Positions 9,627 through 18,561 of a DNA stretch of 64,000 nucleotides are shown piece after piece. The position numbers and the translations under genes are program-made. This DNA is from Sphingobium sp. JS3065 (GTDB lineage: Bacteria > Pseudomonadota > Alphaproteobacteria > Sphingomonadales > Sphingomonadaceae), in the NCBI RefSeq assembly GCF_026427355.1, contig NZ_CP102664.1, forward strand, positions 1,922,001 to 1,986,000, written 5' to 3'. The notes under the pieces were generated by a model. That model did not search any database, had not been told where the DNA came from, and was given only the letters and a program-made list of their open reading frames with translations. Position 1 is the first letter of the stretch. Each line of letters starts with the position of its first letter.

Positions 9627-11443
9627 CAGAGCCGCGTCATCGCCTCTGCCGCGATCATCCGCGCTTCGGGGTCGAGGCCGACGCGATGCAGCGCTGCGAC
9701 GATATGATAGAGGTGGAAGGCCGGCAGACGGTTCCAGTCGGCGGTCTGCATGCCGACCGCCGCCAGCAGCGCGACACTGGCCTTTTCGCCCCGCCCGGCG
9801 GCTGCGTCGATGGCGCGGGACCAGCGGCTGGCTGCTCCCAGGTTGAGGCCATTCTCCTGCGCCAGCGATACGGCGTCCTGCGCATCGATCCGGGAAAGCC
9901 CGGCCAGCGCCGCGATCAGCATCTGGGTCTTGCGCGCATCGGCCTGCTTGGCGAAGGAGGAGACGCGGCCCGAGCCGACCTGCACCACGGAACTGGGCGC
10001 GCCGACCGCCAGCAAGGCCCAGAGATCGCCCGCGCCGTCTCCATCCGCCTGCGCGGCAAGCCGCGCCCAGCGGGCGGCGCTGCGGTCGTAACCCGCCGTG
10101 AACATCGCCGCGACCAGATTGGCGGCATCGCGCGCGCCGAGTTCGGAAACCGGAAGCGCCGCCGCAGCCCGCGCCGTCGCGATCAGGCCGACGAAATCGG
10201 GCCGCGCTTCATTCTGCCACAGCGTCCGCATCGCTTGCAGCCGCTCATCAGTGCCCGCCCCCGAATAAGCCGTGCGCAGCGCGTCGATCCGGTCGGCCGC
10301 ATTGGCGGGCACATCCCCGTCGGCCTGCAACTGGCTGTAGAAACCGATCAGCGCCTTGTTGGAAAAGACGCCCAGCCGCGCCGCCATTTCAGCGCCGGGC
10401 AGGCGACGGACAGCGGACAGCGCAGGCGCGCGCGCCTCCCAGGCGCGGACATGCGGTCCGACCGTGCCGTAAAGATCGTCGGGAATTTCGACATTGAGCG
10501 CCGTCGCCAGACCGAAGCGCCAGGCCGTCAGCCGGTCCACCGCATCCCATTCGATCTTCACCGAGCGGCGGGCGTTGAAACCGGTGCCGACCACCTTTTC
10601 CGCCAGGCGATAATCGATGCCGCGCACCACGCCGCGCCGCTGCGCCTGGTTGAGCGCGCCGCTGGCCGAACCCTGGTCCCCCGACAGCGCCGGGCAGATG
10701 GCGCGGGTCATGTCCCAGCCCGGCTCCTTGCTGAACCGCAGCGCCCCCGCCGACAGCGGACACAGCCCCGCCGGGTCCGCCGTGGCGAGATAGGTCTGCA
10801 TGGCGATGGCGTAGAGGCGCGGCGTGAACCGGTCGGAATCGACGCTCTGCACCAGCAGGCGGGCGCTGTCCGCCTCCCCCATGCGCAGCAGCAGCCAGGC
10901 GCGTTCGGCCACCCAGTCGGCGCCGTCTATGTCGTGGGGCGTATCGGTGGCGGACAGCAGGGCGCGCCGCAGCAGGATGGACGCCCAGCGCGAGGTGATC
11001 GGCGCGTGCGTCTCCTTCATCAGGGCCGCGAGGAACTGGCCGGACTGCGCGCCGAAGGCGTTGGGCTCCAGCCCCAGACGTTCCGGCGTCAGCGGCCCCA
11101 CCCGGTCGAGCGAGCGATGCGCATTTTCGGGAAGGTCGTATTTCGCCTTCTGCGCGGCGATTTCTTCTTCGGACGGCCCTTCCTCGGCGGCATTGGCGGC
11201 CAGATCGTCCGTCACCGCGAAGCTCGGCGGCTGGATGGGCTCGGCGGTCGCCGGTGCGGCGGGGGCCGACGGCCCCTGCGCTGGGCGGGCAGGCTGGGAC
11301 GGTGCGGGAGCGGGCGTCGCGGGCGTGTCGCCAAAGCCGGGCGGCAGCAGGGATTCGGGCGCCTGCTGCGCGACGACCGGCAGCGCCAGCGCCAGCGCGA
11401 AGCTGCCCAGCGCCCATTTCGCGTTCACGCGCCGCTGCCCCAT
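9626..11443 (-). CDS. Exported protein of unknown function
   Basis: I do not recognise this 605-residue protein. It has a signal peptide (LGSFALALALPVVAQQ), then a proline/alanine-rich linker of about 60 residues, then a long alanine-rich, mainly helical region. That region contains repeated short helical units such as AAIAMQTYLATADPAGLC and AAALHRVGLDPEARMIAAEAM, suggesting a TPR-like or other helical solenoid. It lies between a small membrane-protein gene (5-base gap) and xerD (4-base overlap), so it is probably co-expressed with both. A periplasmic scaffold role is only a guess. Confidence 0.7.
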   Translation of the reverse strand: MGQRRVNAKWALGSFALALALPVVAQQAPESLLPPGFGDTPATPAPAPSQPARPAQGPSAPAAPATAEPIQPPSFAVTDDLAANAAEEGPSEEEIAAQKAKYDLPENAHRSLDRVGPLTPERLGLEPNAFGAQSGQFLAALMKETHAPITSRWASILLRRALLSATDTPHDIDGADWVAERAWLLLRMGEADSARLLVQSVDSDRFTPRLYAIAMQTYLATADPAGLCPLSAGALRFSKEPGWDMTRAICPALSGDQGSASGALNQAQRRGVVRGIDYRLAEKVVGTGFNARRSVKIEWDAVDRLTAWRFGLATALNVEIPDDLYGTVGPHVRAWEARAPALSAVRRLPGAEMAARLGVFSNKALIGFYSQLQADGDVPANAADRIDALRTAYSGAGTDERLQAMRTLWQNEARPDFVGLIATARAAAALPVSELGARDAANLVAAMFTAGYDRSAARWARLAAQADGDGAGDLWALLAVGAPSSVVQVGSGRVSSFAKQADARKTQMLIAALAGLSRIDAQDAVSLAQENGLNLGAASRWSRAIDAAAGRGEKASVALLAAVGMQTADWNRLPAFHLYHIVAALHRVGLDPEARMIAAEAMTRL

Positions 11444-11448
11444 GCCGA

Positions 11449-11637
11449 TTACTGACCCAGCTTTTCGGCGGGAATCACTTTTTCCACGCGGGCCTGGGGC
11501 TTTTCGCCGCCGCGCGACCAGAGCAGGGCGACGATCGCGACCAGCACGATGACCGCGATGATGGGAAGGATCGGCAGGGATGCTTTGCGACGGCGCGAGC
11601 TGCCTTCAAAACTGCTGTAGGAACGATTGCGCTTCAT
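11449..11637 (-). CDS. Small single-pass membrane protein
   Basis: This ORF of 62 residues begins MKRNRSYSSFEGSSRRRK. It has one strongly hydrophobic segment (LPILPIIAVIVLVAIVALLW, about residues 21-40) after a basic region, then a short polar tail ending EKLGQ. The basic flank suggests the N-terminus is cytoplasmic. It is the first gene of the run leading to the 605-residue exported protein and xerD, and it diverges from aroK. I do not recognise a family. Confidence 0.7.
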   Translation of the reverse strand: MKRNRSYSSFEGSSRRRKASLPILPIIAVIVLVAIVALLWSRGGEKPQARVEKVIPAEKLGQ

Positions 11638-11716
11638 GAGTCCTGTTCTGGCCGGGTGGACATGGGGAAAGTTGCGATTTGCCTTGTCGGCGCGGGGTTG
11701 TATAGCCCCGCTCGCC

Positions 11717-12265
11717 ATGCAGCGAAACAGCAAATCCGCCGAGGCGCAAGCGAAGCGCGGCCCCATCGTCCTGGTGGGGATGATGGGCGTCGGCAAATCG
11801 ACCGTCGGGCGGCGGCTGGCGGCGCGGCTGGGCGTCGGTTTCGTGGATGCGGACGAGGAGATCGAAAAGGCCGCGGGCATGACGATCACCGAAATGTTCG
11901 ACCGCTATGGCGAGGCCTATTTCCGCGATGGCGAGCGGCGCGTGATCGCCCGGTTGATGGACGGCGTGCCCAAGGTGATCGCGACTGGCGGCGGCGCCTT
12001 CATGCAGGAAGAGACGCGGGTGCTGATCCTGGAGAATGCGCTGGCGATCTGGCTGGACGCCGACATCGACACGCTGGTCGACCGGGTGTCGCGGCGCGAG
12101 GGACGCCCGCTGTTGAAGGGCAAGGATCCGCGGGCCGTGCTGACCGAACTGGCCGCCATCCGCAATCCGGTTTACGCGCTCTGCCCCATTCATGTGAAAA
12201 GCGCCGCCGCGCCGCATGATGTGGCGGTGGACAGCATCATGGAGCAGCTTTCCCAATGGCAATAG
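11717..12265 (+). CDS. aroK: Shikimate kinase
   Basis: AroK phosphorylates shikimate with ATP at the fifth step of the chorismate pathway. The P-loop GMMGVGKSTVGRRLA lies near residue 20, the shikimate-binding region DADEEIEKAAG follows, then the GGGAF motif and the lid arginine region SRREGRPLL. I chose the ATG at 11717 because it gives a normal length of 182 residues; the longer frame reads an implausible leader. The stop overlaps the aroB start by 10 bases, so the two pathway genes are translationally coupled. Confidence 0.95.
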   Translation: MQRNSKSAEAQAKRGPIVLVGMMGVGKSTVGRRLAARLGVGFVDADEEIEKAAGMTITEMFDRYGEAYFRDGERRVIARLMDGVPKVIATGGGAFMQEETRVLILENALAIWLDADIDTLVDRVSRREGRPLLKGKDPRAVLTELAAIRNPVYALCPIHVKSAAAPHDVAVDSIMEQLSQWQ

Positions 12266-13368
12266 TCCGCGTCGCGCTGGATGCGCGCAGCTACGACATC
12301 GTGATCGAACAGGGGGCGCTGGACCGGGCGGGTTCCCATCTGGCGGGCTATGCGCGGAAAGGCCGTCTGGTGGTCGTGACCGACGCCCATGTCGCCAAGG
12401 CGCAGCTTCCCCGGCTGGAGGCCAGCCTGCGCGCCGCCCATGTCGCGGTCGAACCGGTGATCCTGCCGCCGGGCGAGCAGACCAAGAGCTGGCGTCATCT
12501 GGAGGAACTGCTCGACGCGCTGCTGGCGCTGGAGATCGAGCGGGGCGACCATGTGGTGGCGCTGGGCGGCGGGGTGATCGGGGATCTGGTGGGCTTTGCC
12601 GCGTCCATCCTGAAGCGCGGCTGCCATTTTATCCAGGTGCCGACGACGCTGCTGGCGCAGGTGGACAGTTCGGTCGGCGGCAAGACCGCGATCAATGCGC
12701 GGGCGGGCAAGAATCTGATCGGCAGCTTCTACCAGCCCGCCCTGGTGCTGATCGATCCTTCGACGCTGGATACGCTGCCGGTGCGCGAGACGCGGGCGGG
12801 CTATGCCGAGGTGGTGAAATATGGGCTGATCGACGATCCGGATTTCTTCGCCTGGTGCGAGGCGGAGGGGGACCGGTTGCTGTCGGGCGATGCGCAGGCG
12901 CGGGAATATGCCATCGAGCGCAGTGTGACCGCCAAGGCGAAGATCGTCGGAGAGGATGAGCGGGAAACATCCGGGCGGCGGGCTTTGCTGAATCTGGGGC
13001 ATACTTTCGGCCATGCGCTGGAGGCCGACACCGGCTTTTCCGATCTTCTGCTTCACGGCGAAGGGGTTGCCGCGGGCATGGCCCTCGCCTTCCGCTATTC
13101 GGCGCGGCTTGGCTTGTGCCCGGCGGAGGAAGCCCAGCGGGTGACGGCGCATCTGAAAGCCGTCGGCCTGCCTCATGATCTTGCCAGCGCGCAGGTCACG
13201 GCGGACGGCGCGGCTCTGGTCGGGCATATGCTGCACGACAAGAAGATGGCGGCGGGCACCCTGCCCTTCCTGCTGGCGCGGGGGATCGGGCGGACTTTCC
13301 TGTCGAAGGATGTCGTGCTGGACGATGTGGCGGCGTTTCTGGATGAGGATCGGGCCCGGGCGGTTTGA
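12256..13368 (+). CDS. aroB: 3-dehydroquinate synthase
   Basis: AroB converts DAHP to 3-dehydroquinate using NAD and a divalent metal in the second step of the shikimate pathway. The 370-residue protein contains the NAD-binding GGGVIGDLVGF, the substrate loop PTTLLAQVDSSVGGKTAIN, the metal-ligand region RAGYAEVVKYG and the metal histidines in NLGHTFGHALE. It overlaps the end of aroK, a common alphaproteobacterial arrangement. Confidence 0.97.
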   Translation: MAIVRVALDARSYDIVIEQGALDRAGSHLAGYARKGRLVVVTDAHVAKAQLPRLEASLRAAHVAVEPVILPPGEQTKSWRHLEELLDALLALEIERGDHVVALGGGVIGDLVGFAASILKRGCHFIQVPTTLLAQVDSSVGGKTAINARAGKNLIGSFYQPALVLIDPSTLDTLPVRETRAGYAEVVKYGLIDDPDFFAWCEAEGDRLLSGDAQAREYAIERSVTAKAKIVGEDERETSGRRALLNLGHTFGHALEADTGFSDLLLHGEGVAAGMALAFRYSARLGLCPAEEAQRVTAHLKAVGLPHDLASAQVTADGAALVGHMLHDKKMAAGTLPFLLARGIGRTFLSKDVVLDDVAAFLDEDRARAV

Positions 13369-13435
13369 GGGTGGTTAGGTGACTGGCGGCTATTGAAGGC
13401 GAGGGGATAATAGCTGACCGTCTGCGCTTTGGAGT

Positions 13436-13542
13436 CTAGAGCGATTTTCGATCTGATTGAATCAGATCGACCGCCCTATTCCTTTGTTTTAACGCGATTT
13501 CTTAAACATCAGATGATGCCATCTGACTGGAAATCGCTTTAG
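13436..13542. repeat. Small palindromic repeat element (MITE-like)
   Basis: This segment of about 107 bases is bounded by imperfect inverted ends (AGAGCGATTTTC at the left, GAAATCGCTTTA at the right). Inside are a perfect 23-base palindrome at 13448-13470 (arms TCGATCTGATT) and a second one, CAGATG-ATGC-CATCTG. A third GCGATTTC copy lies near 13494. The structure resembles short non-autonomous repeats found between genes. It sits directly before the DUF1275 gene and could affect its expression. Confidence 0.6.
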
Positions 13543-13550
13543 GGGCCAGT

Positions 13551-14201
13551 ATGCGCATCTATGAAAATCGCCGTCGGCTTTTGGCGATCGGCCTCGGGGC
13601 CTTGGCCGGGTTCGTGGACGCTTTGGGCTTTCTGAAGCTACAGGGAATGTTCGTGTCATTCATGAGCGGGAATTCCACGCGAATGGCGGTCGGCGTTGCA
13701 ACGCCCGTACATGGCAGCTTGTTTGCGGGCGCATTGATTGCGACGTTCGTTGCCGGAGTGATGGCCGGAACGGCTACCGGCGCGAAGGCCGGGCGGTGGA
13801 GAAAGCAATCCGTTCTGGCGCTTGTCTTATTGATGCTGACCTTGGCTGGTTTCGCGGAAACAGGCCTTGGGGGGTCGGTCGTATCCACATTATTGATGGC
13901 CAGCGCCATGGGCGCGGCAAACGCAACATTCCAAAGAGATGGCGAGGTGAGTGTCGGGGTCACCTACATGACCGGAACGCTGGTCAAATTTGGCCAGCAT
14001 CTGACGATTGCGCTCTCAGGAGGACCAAGTTTTGCGTGGATGCCATATCTTCTGTTGTGGCTTGGCCTGATGGCAGGGGCGATGGCGGGAGCAATGGCAT
14101 TTCCCATATTCGGGCTTCACGCATTGTGGATCGCGGTCGCATTTTCAGCAATGCTGCTCATGATGGCTGTGGCATTTGGGCCTTTGCCTGACCTGGAATG
14201 A
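13551..14201 (+). CDS. DUF1275 (YoaK) family membrane protein
   Basis: This polytopic membrane protein of 216 residues has the family hallmarks: an N-terminal GLGALAGFVDALGFLKLQGMFVSFMSGN in separate conserved pieces, followed by five or six hydrophobic segments and MTGTLVKFGQHL. YoaK-type proteins have no established function. Its base composition is slightly less GC-rich than its neighbours, and it follows a palindromic repeat, so recent acquisition is possible. The start at 13551 places the conserved motif near the N-terminus. Confidence 0.88.
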   Translation: MRIYENRRRLLAIGLGALAGFVDALGFLKLQGMFVSFMSGNSTRMAVGVATPVHGSLFAGALIATFVAGVMAGTATGAKAGRWRKQSVLALVLLMLTLAGFAETGLGGSVVSTLLMASAMGAANATFQRDGEVSVGVTYMTGTLVKFGQHLTIALSGGPSFAWMPYLLLWLGLMAGAMAGAMAFPIFGLHALWIAVAFSAMLLMMAVAFGPLPDLE

Positions 14202-14239
14202 TGCGATGGGGCGCCTGTGGAGCGAATAACCCATCCGGC

Positions 14240-14271
14240 ACAAAAAAGGGCGCCCTGAAGGCGCCCTTTCC
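14240..14271. terminator. Bidirectional Rho-independent terminator
   Basis: AAAGGGCGCC and GGCGCCCTTT form a perfect stem around CTGAA, flanked by an A-run on one side and T residues on the other, between the convergent DUF1275 and rpmE genes. Confidence 0.92.
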
Positions 14272-14295
14272 ATATTCTGCCCTGGAAGGCGTCGA

Positions 14296-14520
14296 TTACT
14301 TCTTCAGCGTCAGGCCGCCGAAACGCTTGTTGAAGCGCGCCACCTGGCCGCCCTGCTCAAGCTGGCGGGTGCCGCCGGTCCAGGCCGGGTGCGACTTGGG
14401 ATCGATGTCGAGCGCCAGCGTGTCGCCTTCCTTGCCCCAGGTCGAGCGGGTGCGGAAAGTCGAACCGTCGGTCATCTGGACGGTGATGAAGTGGTAATCG
14501 GGATGCGTATCGGCCTTCAT
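14296..14520 (-). CDS. rpmE: 50S ribosomal protein L31
   Basis: This 74-residue ribosomal protein has the L31 pattern: [10 protein letters not shown] at the N-terminus, a central TRSTWGKEG and the C-terminal HPAWTGG and RFNKRFGG segments. The usual CxxC zinc ligands are absent (no cysteine is visible), so this is the zinc-independent C-minus form common in alphaproteobacteria. A GGAG ribosome-binding site precedes the ATG at 14520. A strong terminator follows the gene. Confidence 0.96.
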   Translation of the reverse strand: MKADTHPDYHFITVQMTDGSTFRTRSTWGKEGDTLALDIDPKSHPAWTGGTRQLEQGGQVARFNKRFGGLTLKK

Positions 14521-14642
14521 GGGTGTGCTCCGTCTATGGGCCGGTTTCCGACCGGCCAGGATGCGTAAAACAAGCGAAGGCGCGCGGTTACATGGGAATG
14601 CGCGCAAAAGCAAGGGGGGAAGCCAAGCCTCCCCTGCCCCGG

Positions 14643-15125
14643 TCAATCCTTCGGCGGATCGGCGATCATCGCGACGAAATTGGCTTCCGCATGCAGCTTA
14701 CCGTCGATCAGCGCCTTGCCGCTGAACTTGCAGACGGCGCCGCGCATCTGCACGACGTCGACATGCAGGTCGAGCAGGCAGCCAGGCTCCACCGGATTGC
14801 GGAATTTCACGGCGTCGATGCTCATGAAATAGACGAGCTTGCCCGAACCGGCGAGGTCGAGCGACTGTACCGTCAGCACACCTGCCGCCTGCGCCATCGC
14901 CTCCACGATCAGCACGCCCGGCATGATCGGACGGCCGGGGAAATGGCCCTGGAAGAAAGGCTCGTTGATCGACACGGCCTTGATCGCGTGGATCGATGTG
15001 TTGGGCACAATCGAAACCACGCGGTCAACCAGCAGCATCGGATAACGGTGCGGCAGCGACGCCATGACCCCCCGGATATCGAAGGGGCCGATGGCGCCGG
15101 ACACGGCGTCAACCTGATCCGTCAT
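14643..15125 (-). CDS. fabZ: 3-hydroxyacyl-[acyl-carrier-protein] dehydratase FabZ
   Basis: FabZ dehydrates 3-hydroxyacyl-ACP in the fatty acid elongation cycle. The 160-residue hot-dog protein has the catalytic histidine in [13 protein letters not shown] and the glutamate in [10 protein letters not shown]. It is the last gene of the envelope run bamA-skp-fabZ, starting 7 bases after skp. This order (lacking lpxD between skp and fabZ, unlike E. coli) fits organisms such as sphingomonads that use glycosphingolipids in place of lipid A. Confidence 0.95.
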   Translation of the reverse strand: MTDQVDAVSGAIGPFDIRGVMASLPHRYPMLLVDRVVSIVPNTSIHAIKAVSINEPFFQGHFPGRPIMPGVLIVEAMAQAAGVLTVQSLDLAGSGKLVYFMSIDAVKFRNPVEPGCLLDLHVDVVQMRGAVCKFSGKALIDGKLHAEANFVAMIADPPKD

Positions 15126-15132
15126 CGAGCGA

Positions 15133-15792
15133 TCAGCGCGACGTCGGCTGCTGAGACGGGTTGGCCGGAGCAGCGGCAGGCGCGGCAGCGGCCTGGCCCT
15201 GGCGGCCCGGCTGCCAACCGGCGGGCGGAACGATGCCGACGCTGGGCACCAGCGCGTTCAGTTCGGTCACGACCGACTGGGTGATGTCGACGGTCGGCTG
15301 GTAGGAGACGGTCGCGTCGGGCGACAGGATCAGGTCGACCTTCGCCTTGGTCATGGCGGACTTCAGCGCGTCCGACAGCTTGGCCGAAATCTGTTCTTCG
15401 ACATAGGCGTTGGCGAGAGCGATCGGCTGGCCCAGGCGCTGCAATTCGGCCTGACCGTCCTGACCGGCCTTCTGATAGGCCTCATATTGGGTCTGGATCG
15501 CCGGGGTCGGCTTGTTGCCGGCTGCCTTCATCGCGGCTTCCAGGGCGGTGCCCTTCGCCTTCAGGTCGGCGTCGATGGCGTTCTTGCGCGCGGTGAAACC
15601 GTCGATCTGCGCCTTGTAGGTGGTCTGAATCTGGGTGCGCGCCGTGGAATAGGCGGAGCTGGTGGCGACGGCGCGCTGCAGGTCGACGACGGCGATGCCG
15701 ACCTTCGACTGGGCGGCGGCCGGAACGCTGGACAGCGCCATGGCGGTCATCGGCGCGAGAACCAGCGCCGCAGCCTTGAAAATCGTCTTCAT
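15133..15792 (-). CDS. OmpH/Skp family periplasmic chaperone
   Basis: This 219-residue protein has a signal peptide ([22 protein letters not shown]) and the helical OmpH-like region ([16 protein letters not shown] ... [25 protein letters not shown]). Skp proteins hold unfolded outer-membrane proteins on their way to BamA. The C-terminus is rich in proline, alanine and glutamine. Its ATG overlaps the bamA stop codon by 4 bases, so the two are translationally coupled. Confidence 0.9.
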   Translation of the reverse strand: MKTIFKAAALVLAPMTAMALSSVPAAAQSKVGIAVVDLQRAVATSSAYSTARTQIQTTYKAQIDGFTARKNAIDADLKAKGTALEAAMKAAGNKPTPAIQTQYEAYQKAGQDGQAELQRLGQPIALANAYVEEQISAKLSDALKSAMTKAKVDLILSPDATVSYQPTVDITQSVVTELNALVPSVGIVPPAGWQPGRQGQAAAAPAAAPANPSQQPTSR

Positions 15793-18449
15793 CAGAATTG
15801 AGTCCCTACGTTGAAGGTGATGAGTTTGGTGTCGTCCCCTGGTTCCTTGAGCAGGGCCTTGGCAATGTCGATGCGGAACGGGCCGAACGGCGAATTCCAG
15901 TTGACGCCAAAGCCGACGGACACGCGGGGTTTCAGCGTGTCGCCCAGATATTCTTCTTCAAACGGCCCGATGATGAGAGTGTGCGTGTTCTGCGTCGGGT
16001 CGGTGGCGTTGTCGCCCGGGCAGATCCCATCGCTCACTGCCGTCGTGCGCTGACCGGTGGAGATGTTGGCGCACACGCCGGGCGAATGACCGATGACCTG
16101 AGGATTGCGCAGACCGGCGACGGCCCCCGCATCAAGGAAGATGGACGGCCGCAGCCCCATTTCGCGAGCGCCCGAACCCAGCGGAATTTCCACCTCGGCC
16201 CGCGCCATATAATAGATGCGGCCACCCAGCGCGTCATCGCTGACATTGTTGTTACCGGACTGGCGTACATAATTGCCGTTCTCATCCTGGGTCAGGTACC
16301 AGCGCTTCACGCGGGGGCCGATGCCGCGAATGTTGAAGCCGCGTATCTGCGGTTCACCCAGGAAGAAACGGTCGGTCAGGCGGATCGGATCGACCAGCGC
16401 GCCGCTCGCATCGCGGCGGTCGCCTTCCAGGCTGTGGATATAGCCGCCCTCGCCCGAAATCGAGAAGATGAAGCCGCTGCCGAGCGGCCAAAATTTGGAG
16501 CCGTTCAGCCGCGTGCGCACATATTTGACGCTGCCGCCCAGACCCGCCAAATCCTGACTGAGAACGACATTATGGCCGCGCGTCGGGCGAATGCGGTTGT
16601 CGCGTGTGTCGTAGATCAACGAATAGCCGAGCGACGATGTCGTCCGCTTGCCGATGGCATCGCAAAGATAGCGCCCCGCCAGCAACGGATCGCATTGCTG
16701 CCCCAGCGGACCCGCACCGTCGGGATCGGAATAATAAGTATCCCTGTCCAGCGTCACATCGTCCAGGTTCAACGTGTAACGCAGCGCCAGCGACATATAT
16801 TCGGTGATCGGCACGCCCGCCCGAAGCTGGAAGCCGGTCGTCGACTGTTCATAGGTGGTGTCGCGGTCGTTATTGTTCAGATAACGGAAGCTGTTGAGGT
16901 CGCGGCGATAGATGTCGCCGCCCAGCGCGATATTCCTGTCCATGAAATAAGGCTCCGTGAAGCCCACTTCCACCGACTTGGAATAAGCGGAATAGTTGAC
17001 GCTGGTGCGCAGTTCCTGGCCCTTGCCGCGGAAGTTGCGCTGGGTGATCGAGGCCGAGACGATGAACCGCTCCAGCGAGGAGAAACCGGCCGAAAGCGAC
17101 AGTTCGCCGGTCGATTTTTCCTGCACGTTGGTTTCCAGAATGATGCGGTCGGGCGCGGACCCCGGCTTCTGTTCGACATCCAGCTTTTCCTGGAAGAAGC
17201 CGAGCGAATTGATGCGGTCCTTCGAACGCTTCACCAGGAAGCTGTTGAAGGCATCGCCCTCCGCCAGGCGGAATTCGCGGCGCACCACCTTGTCCTGCGT
17301 CAGCGTGTTGCCGTTGATGTCCACCCGCTCGACGTAGACGCGCGGCGCGTTGGCGATGCGGAAATCGATCCCCATCGTCAGCGTGTCCTTGTCGCGGTTG
17401 AAGTCCGGCTGGACGTCCGCGAAGGCATAGCCGAACAGGCCCGCCGTCTCGCTCAGCGTGTCGACCGTGTCCTCGACCTGCTTGGCGTTGTACCATTGCC
17501 CCTTCTTCATCGGCAGCATCTTGGTCAGCGAATCGCCCGACAGGTCGCGAATGTCGCTGTTCACCTTGACGTCGCCGAATTTGTAACGCTGCCCTTCCTC
17601 CACCACATAGGTGATGATGAAGTCCTGCTTGTCCGGGGTCAGTTCCGCCACGGCCGAGATCACGCGGAAATCGGCATAGCCCTCCGTCAGGTAGAATTGG
17701 CGCAGCTTCTGCTGGTCATAGGCCAGGCGATCCGGATCGTAGCTGGTGCCGGAGGAGAAGATGCGGAACCAGCGCGACTGCTTAGTCACCATCTGGCCGC
17801 GCAGTTCGCCGTCCTTGAACTTCTCATTGCCGATGATGTTGATCTGGCGGACCTTGGATTTCGGTCCTTCGGAGATTTCGAAGACGATGTCGACGCGGTT
17901 CTGGTCGAGCTGCACCATCTTCGGTTCGACGGTGGCGGCGAAGCGGCCCTGGCGGCGATAGAGTTCGATGATGCGGGCGACGTCGGCGCGCACTTTCGAC
18001 CTTGTATAAATCTGGCGCGGAGCCAGTTTTATTTCAGGACGAATCTTGTCTTCCTTGAGGCGCTTATTACCTTCAAGGACGATGCGGTTGATGACCGGGT
18101 TTTCCTTCACCTCGATGGTCAGCGCGCCATTGTCGTTGCGGATCTGGACGTCGGCGAACAGTTCCGTCTCGTAAAGGTCGCGCAGCGCCTGATCGAGCGA
18201 TTCCTGGGTGAAGGACTGGCCGATCCGCAGCTTGGTGTAGGACAGCACTGTGTCCGGTTCCAGCCGCTGGATGCCGGTCACGGCGATGTTGCGGATCGTT
18301 GCGGCGGCGGGCGTAACCGCCGGAACGGGCGCGGGGGCTGCAGCAGGCGGGGCATCTTGCGCCAGCGCCGGCACCGCAGACATGCCCGCGATCATCGTGG
18401 TCGCCAACAGGGCCACGACGACCGGGCGCTGCCTGTTGTTGCTCATCAT
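15792..18449 (-). CDS. bamA: Outer membrane protein assembly factor BamA
   Basis: BamA is the beta-barrel core of the machinery that inserts outer-membrane proteins. The roughly 885-residue protein has a signal peptide (VVALLATTMIAGMSAVPALAQ), five POTRA domains over about residues 50-400 (starting with IRNIAVTGIQRLEPDTV), and a C-terminal Omp85 barrel with the RGFNIRGIGPR loop motif and a terminal phenylalanine (FNVGTQF). I chose the ATG at 18449; a GTG at 18467 and another ATG at 18446 are alternatives. It lies 112 bases after rseP. Confidence 0.96.
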   Translation of the reverse strand: MMSNNRQRPVVVALLATTMIAGMSAVPALAQDAPPAAAPAPVPAVTPAAATIRNIAVTGIQRLEPDTVLSYTKLRIGQSFTQESLDQALRDLYETELFADVQIRNDNGALTIEVKENPVINRIVLEGNKRLKEDKIRPEIKLAPRQIYTRSKVRADVARIIELYRRQGRFAATVEPKMVQLDQNRVDIVFEISEGPKSKVRQINIIGNEKFKDGELRGQMVTKQSRWFRIFSSGTSYDPDRLAYDQQKLRQFYLTEGYADFRVISAVAELTPDKQDFIITYVVEEGQRYKFGDVKVNSDIRDLSGDSLTKMLPMKKGQWYNAKQVEDTVDTLSETAGLFGYAFADVQPDFNRDKDTLTMGIDFRIANAPRVYVERVDINGNTLTQDKVVRREFRLAEGDAFNSFLVKRSKDRINSLGFFQEKLDVEQKPGSAPDRIILETNVQEKSTGELSLSAGFSSLERFIVSASITQRNFRGKGQELRTSVNYSAYSKSVEVGFTEPYFMDRNIALGGDIYRRDLNSFRYLNNNDRDTTYEQSTTGFQLRAGVPITEYMSLALRYTLNLDDVTLDRDTYYSDPDGAGPLGQQCDPLLAGRYLCDAIGKRTTSSLGYSLIYDTRDNRIRPTRGHNVVLSQDLAGLGGSVKYVRTRLNGSKFWPLGSGFIFSISGEGGYIHSLEGDRRDASGALVDPIRLTDRFFLGEPQIRGFNIRGIGPRVKRWYLTQDENGNYVRQSGNNNVSDDALGGRIYYMARAEVEIPLGSGAREMGLRPSIFLDAGAVAGLRNPQVIGHSPGVCANISTGQRTTAVSDGICPGDNATDPTQNTHTLIIGPFEEEYLGDTLKPRVSVGFGVNWNSPFGPFRIDIAKALLKEPGDDTKLITFNVGTQF

Positions 18450-18561
18450 CGCTGTCACCCGCTCCACCTTCTACAAAAAAGCAACATGTCGTTTACACCG
18501 GGCCATTTCCGTTCACATCCGGAAAGACGACGCCAAATCGCGTCCTCCTGCCCGATACGGC

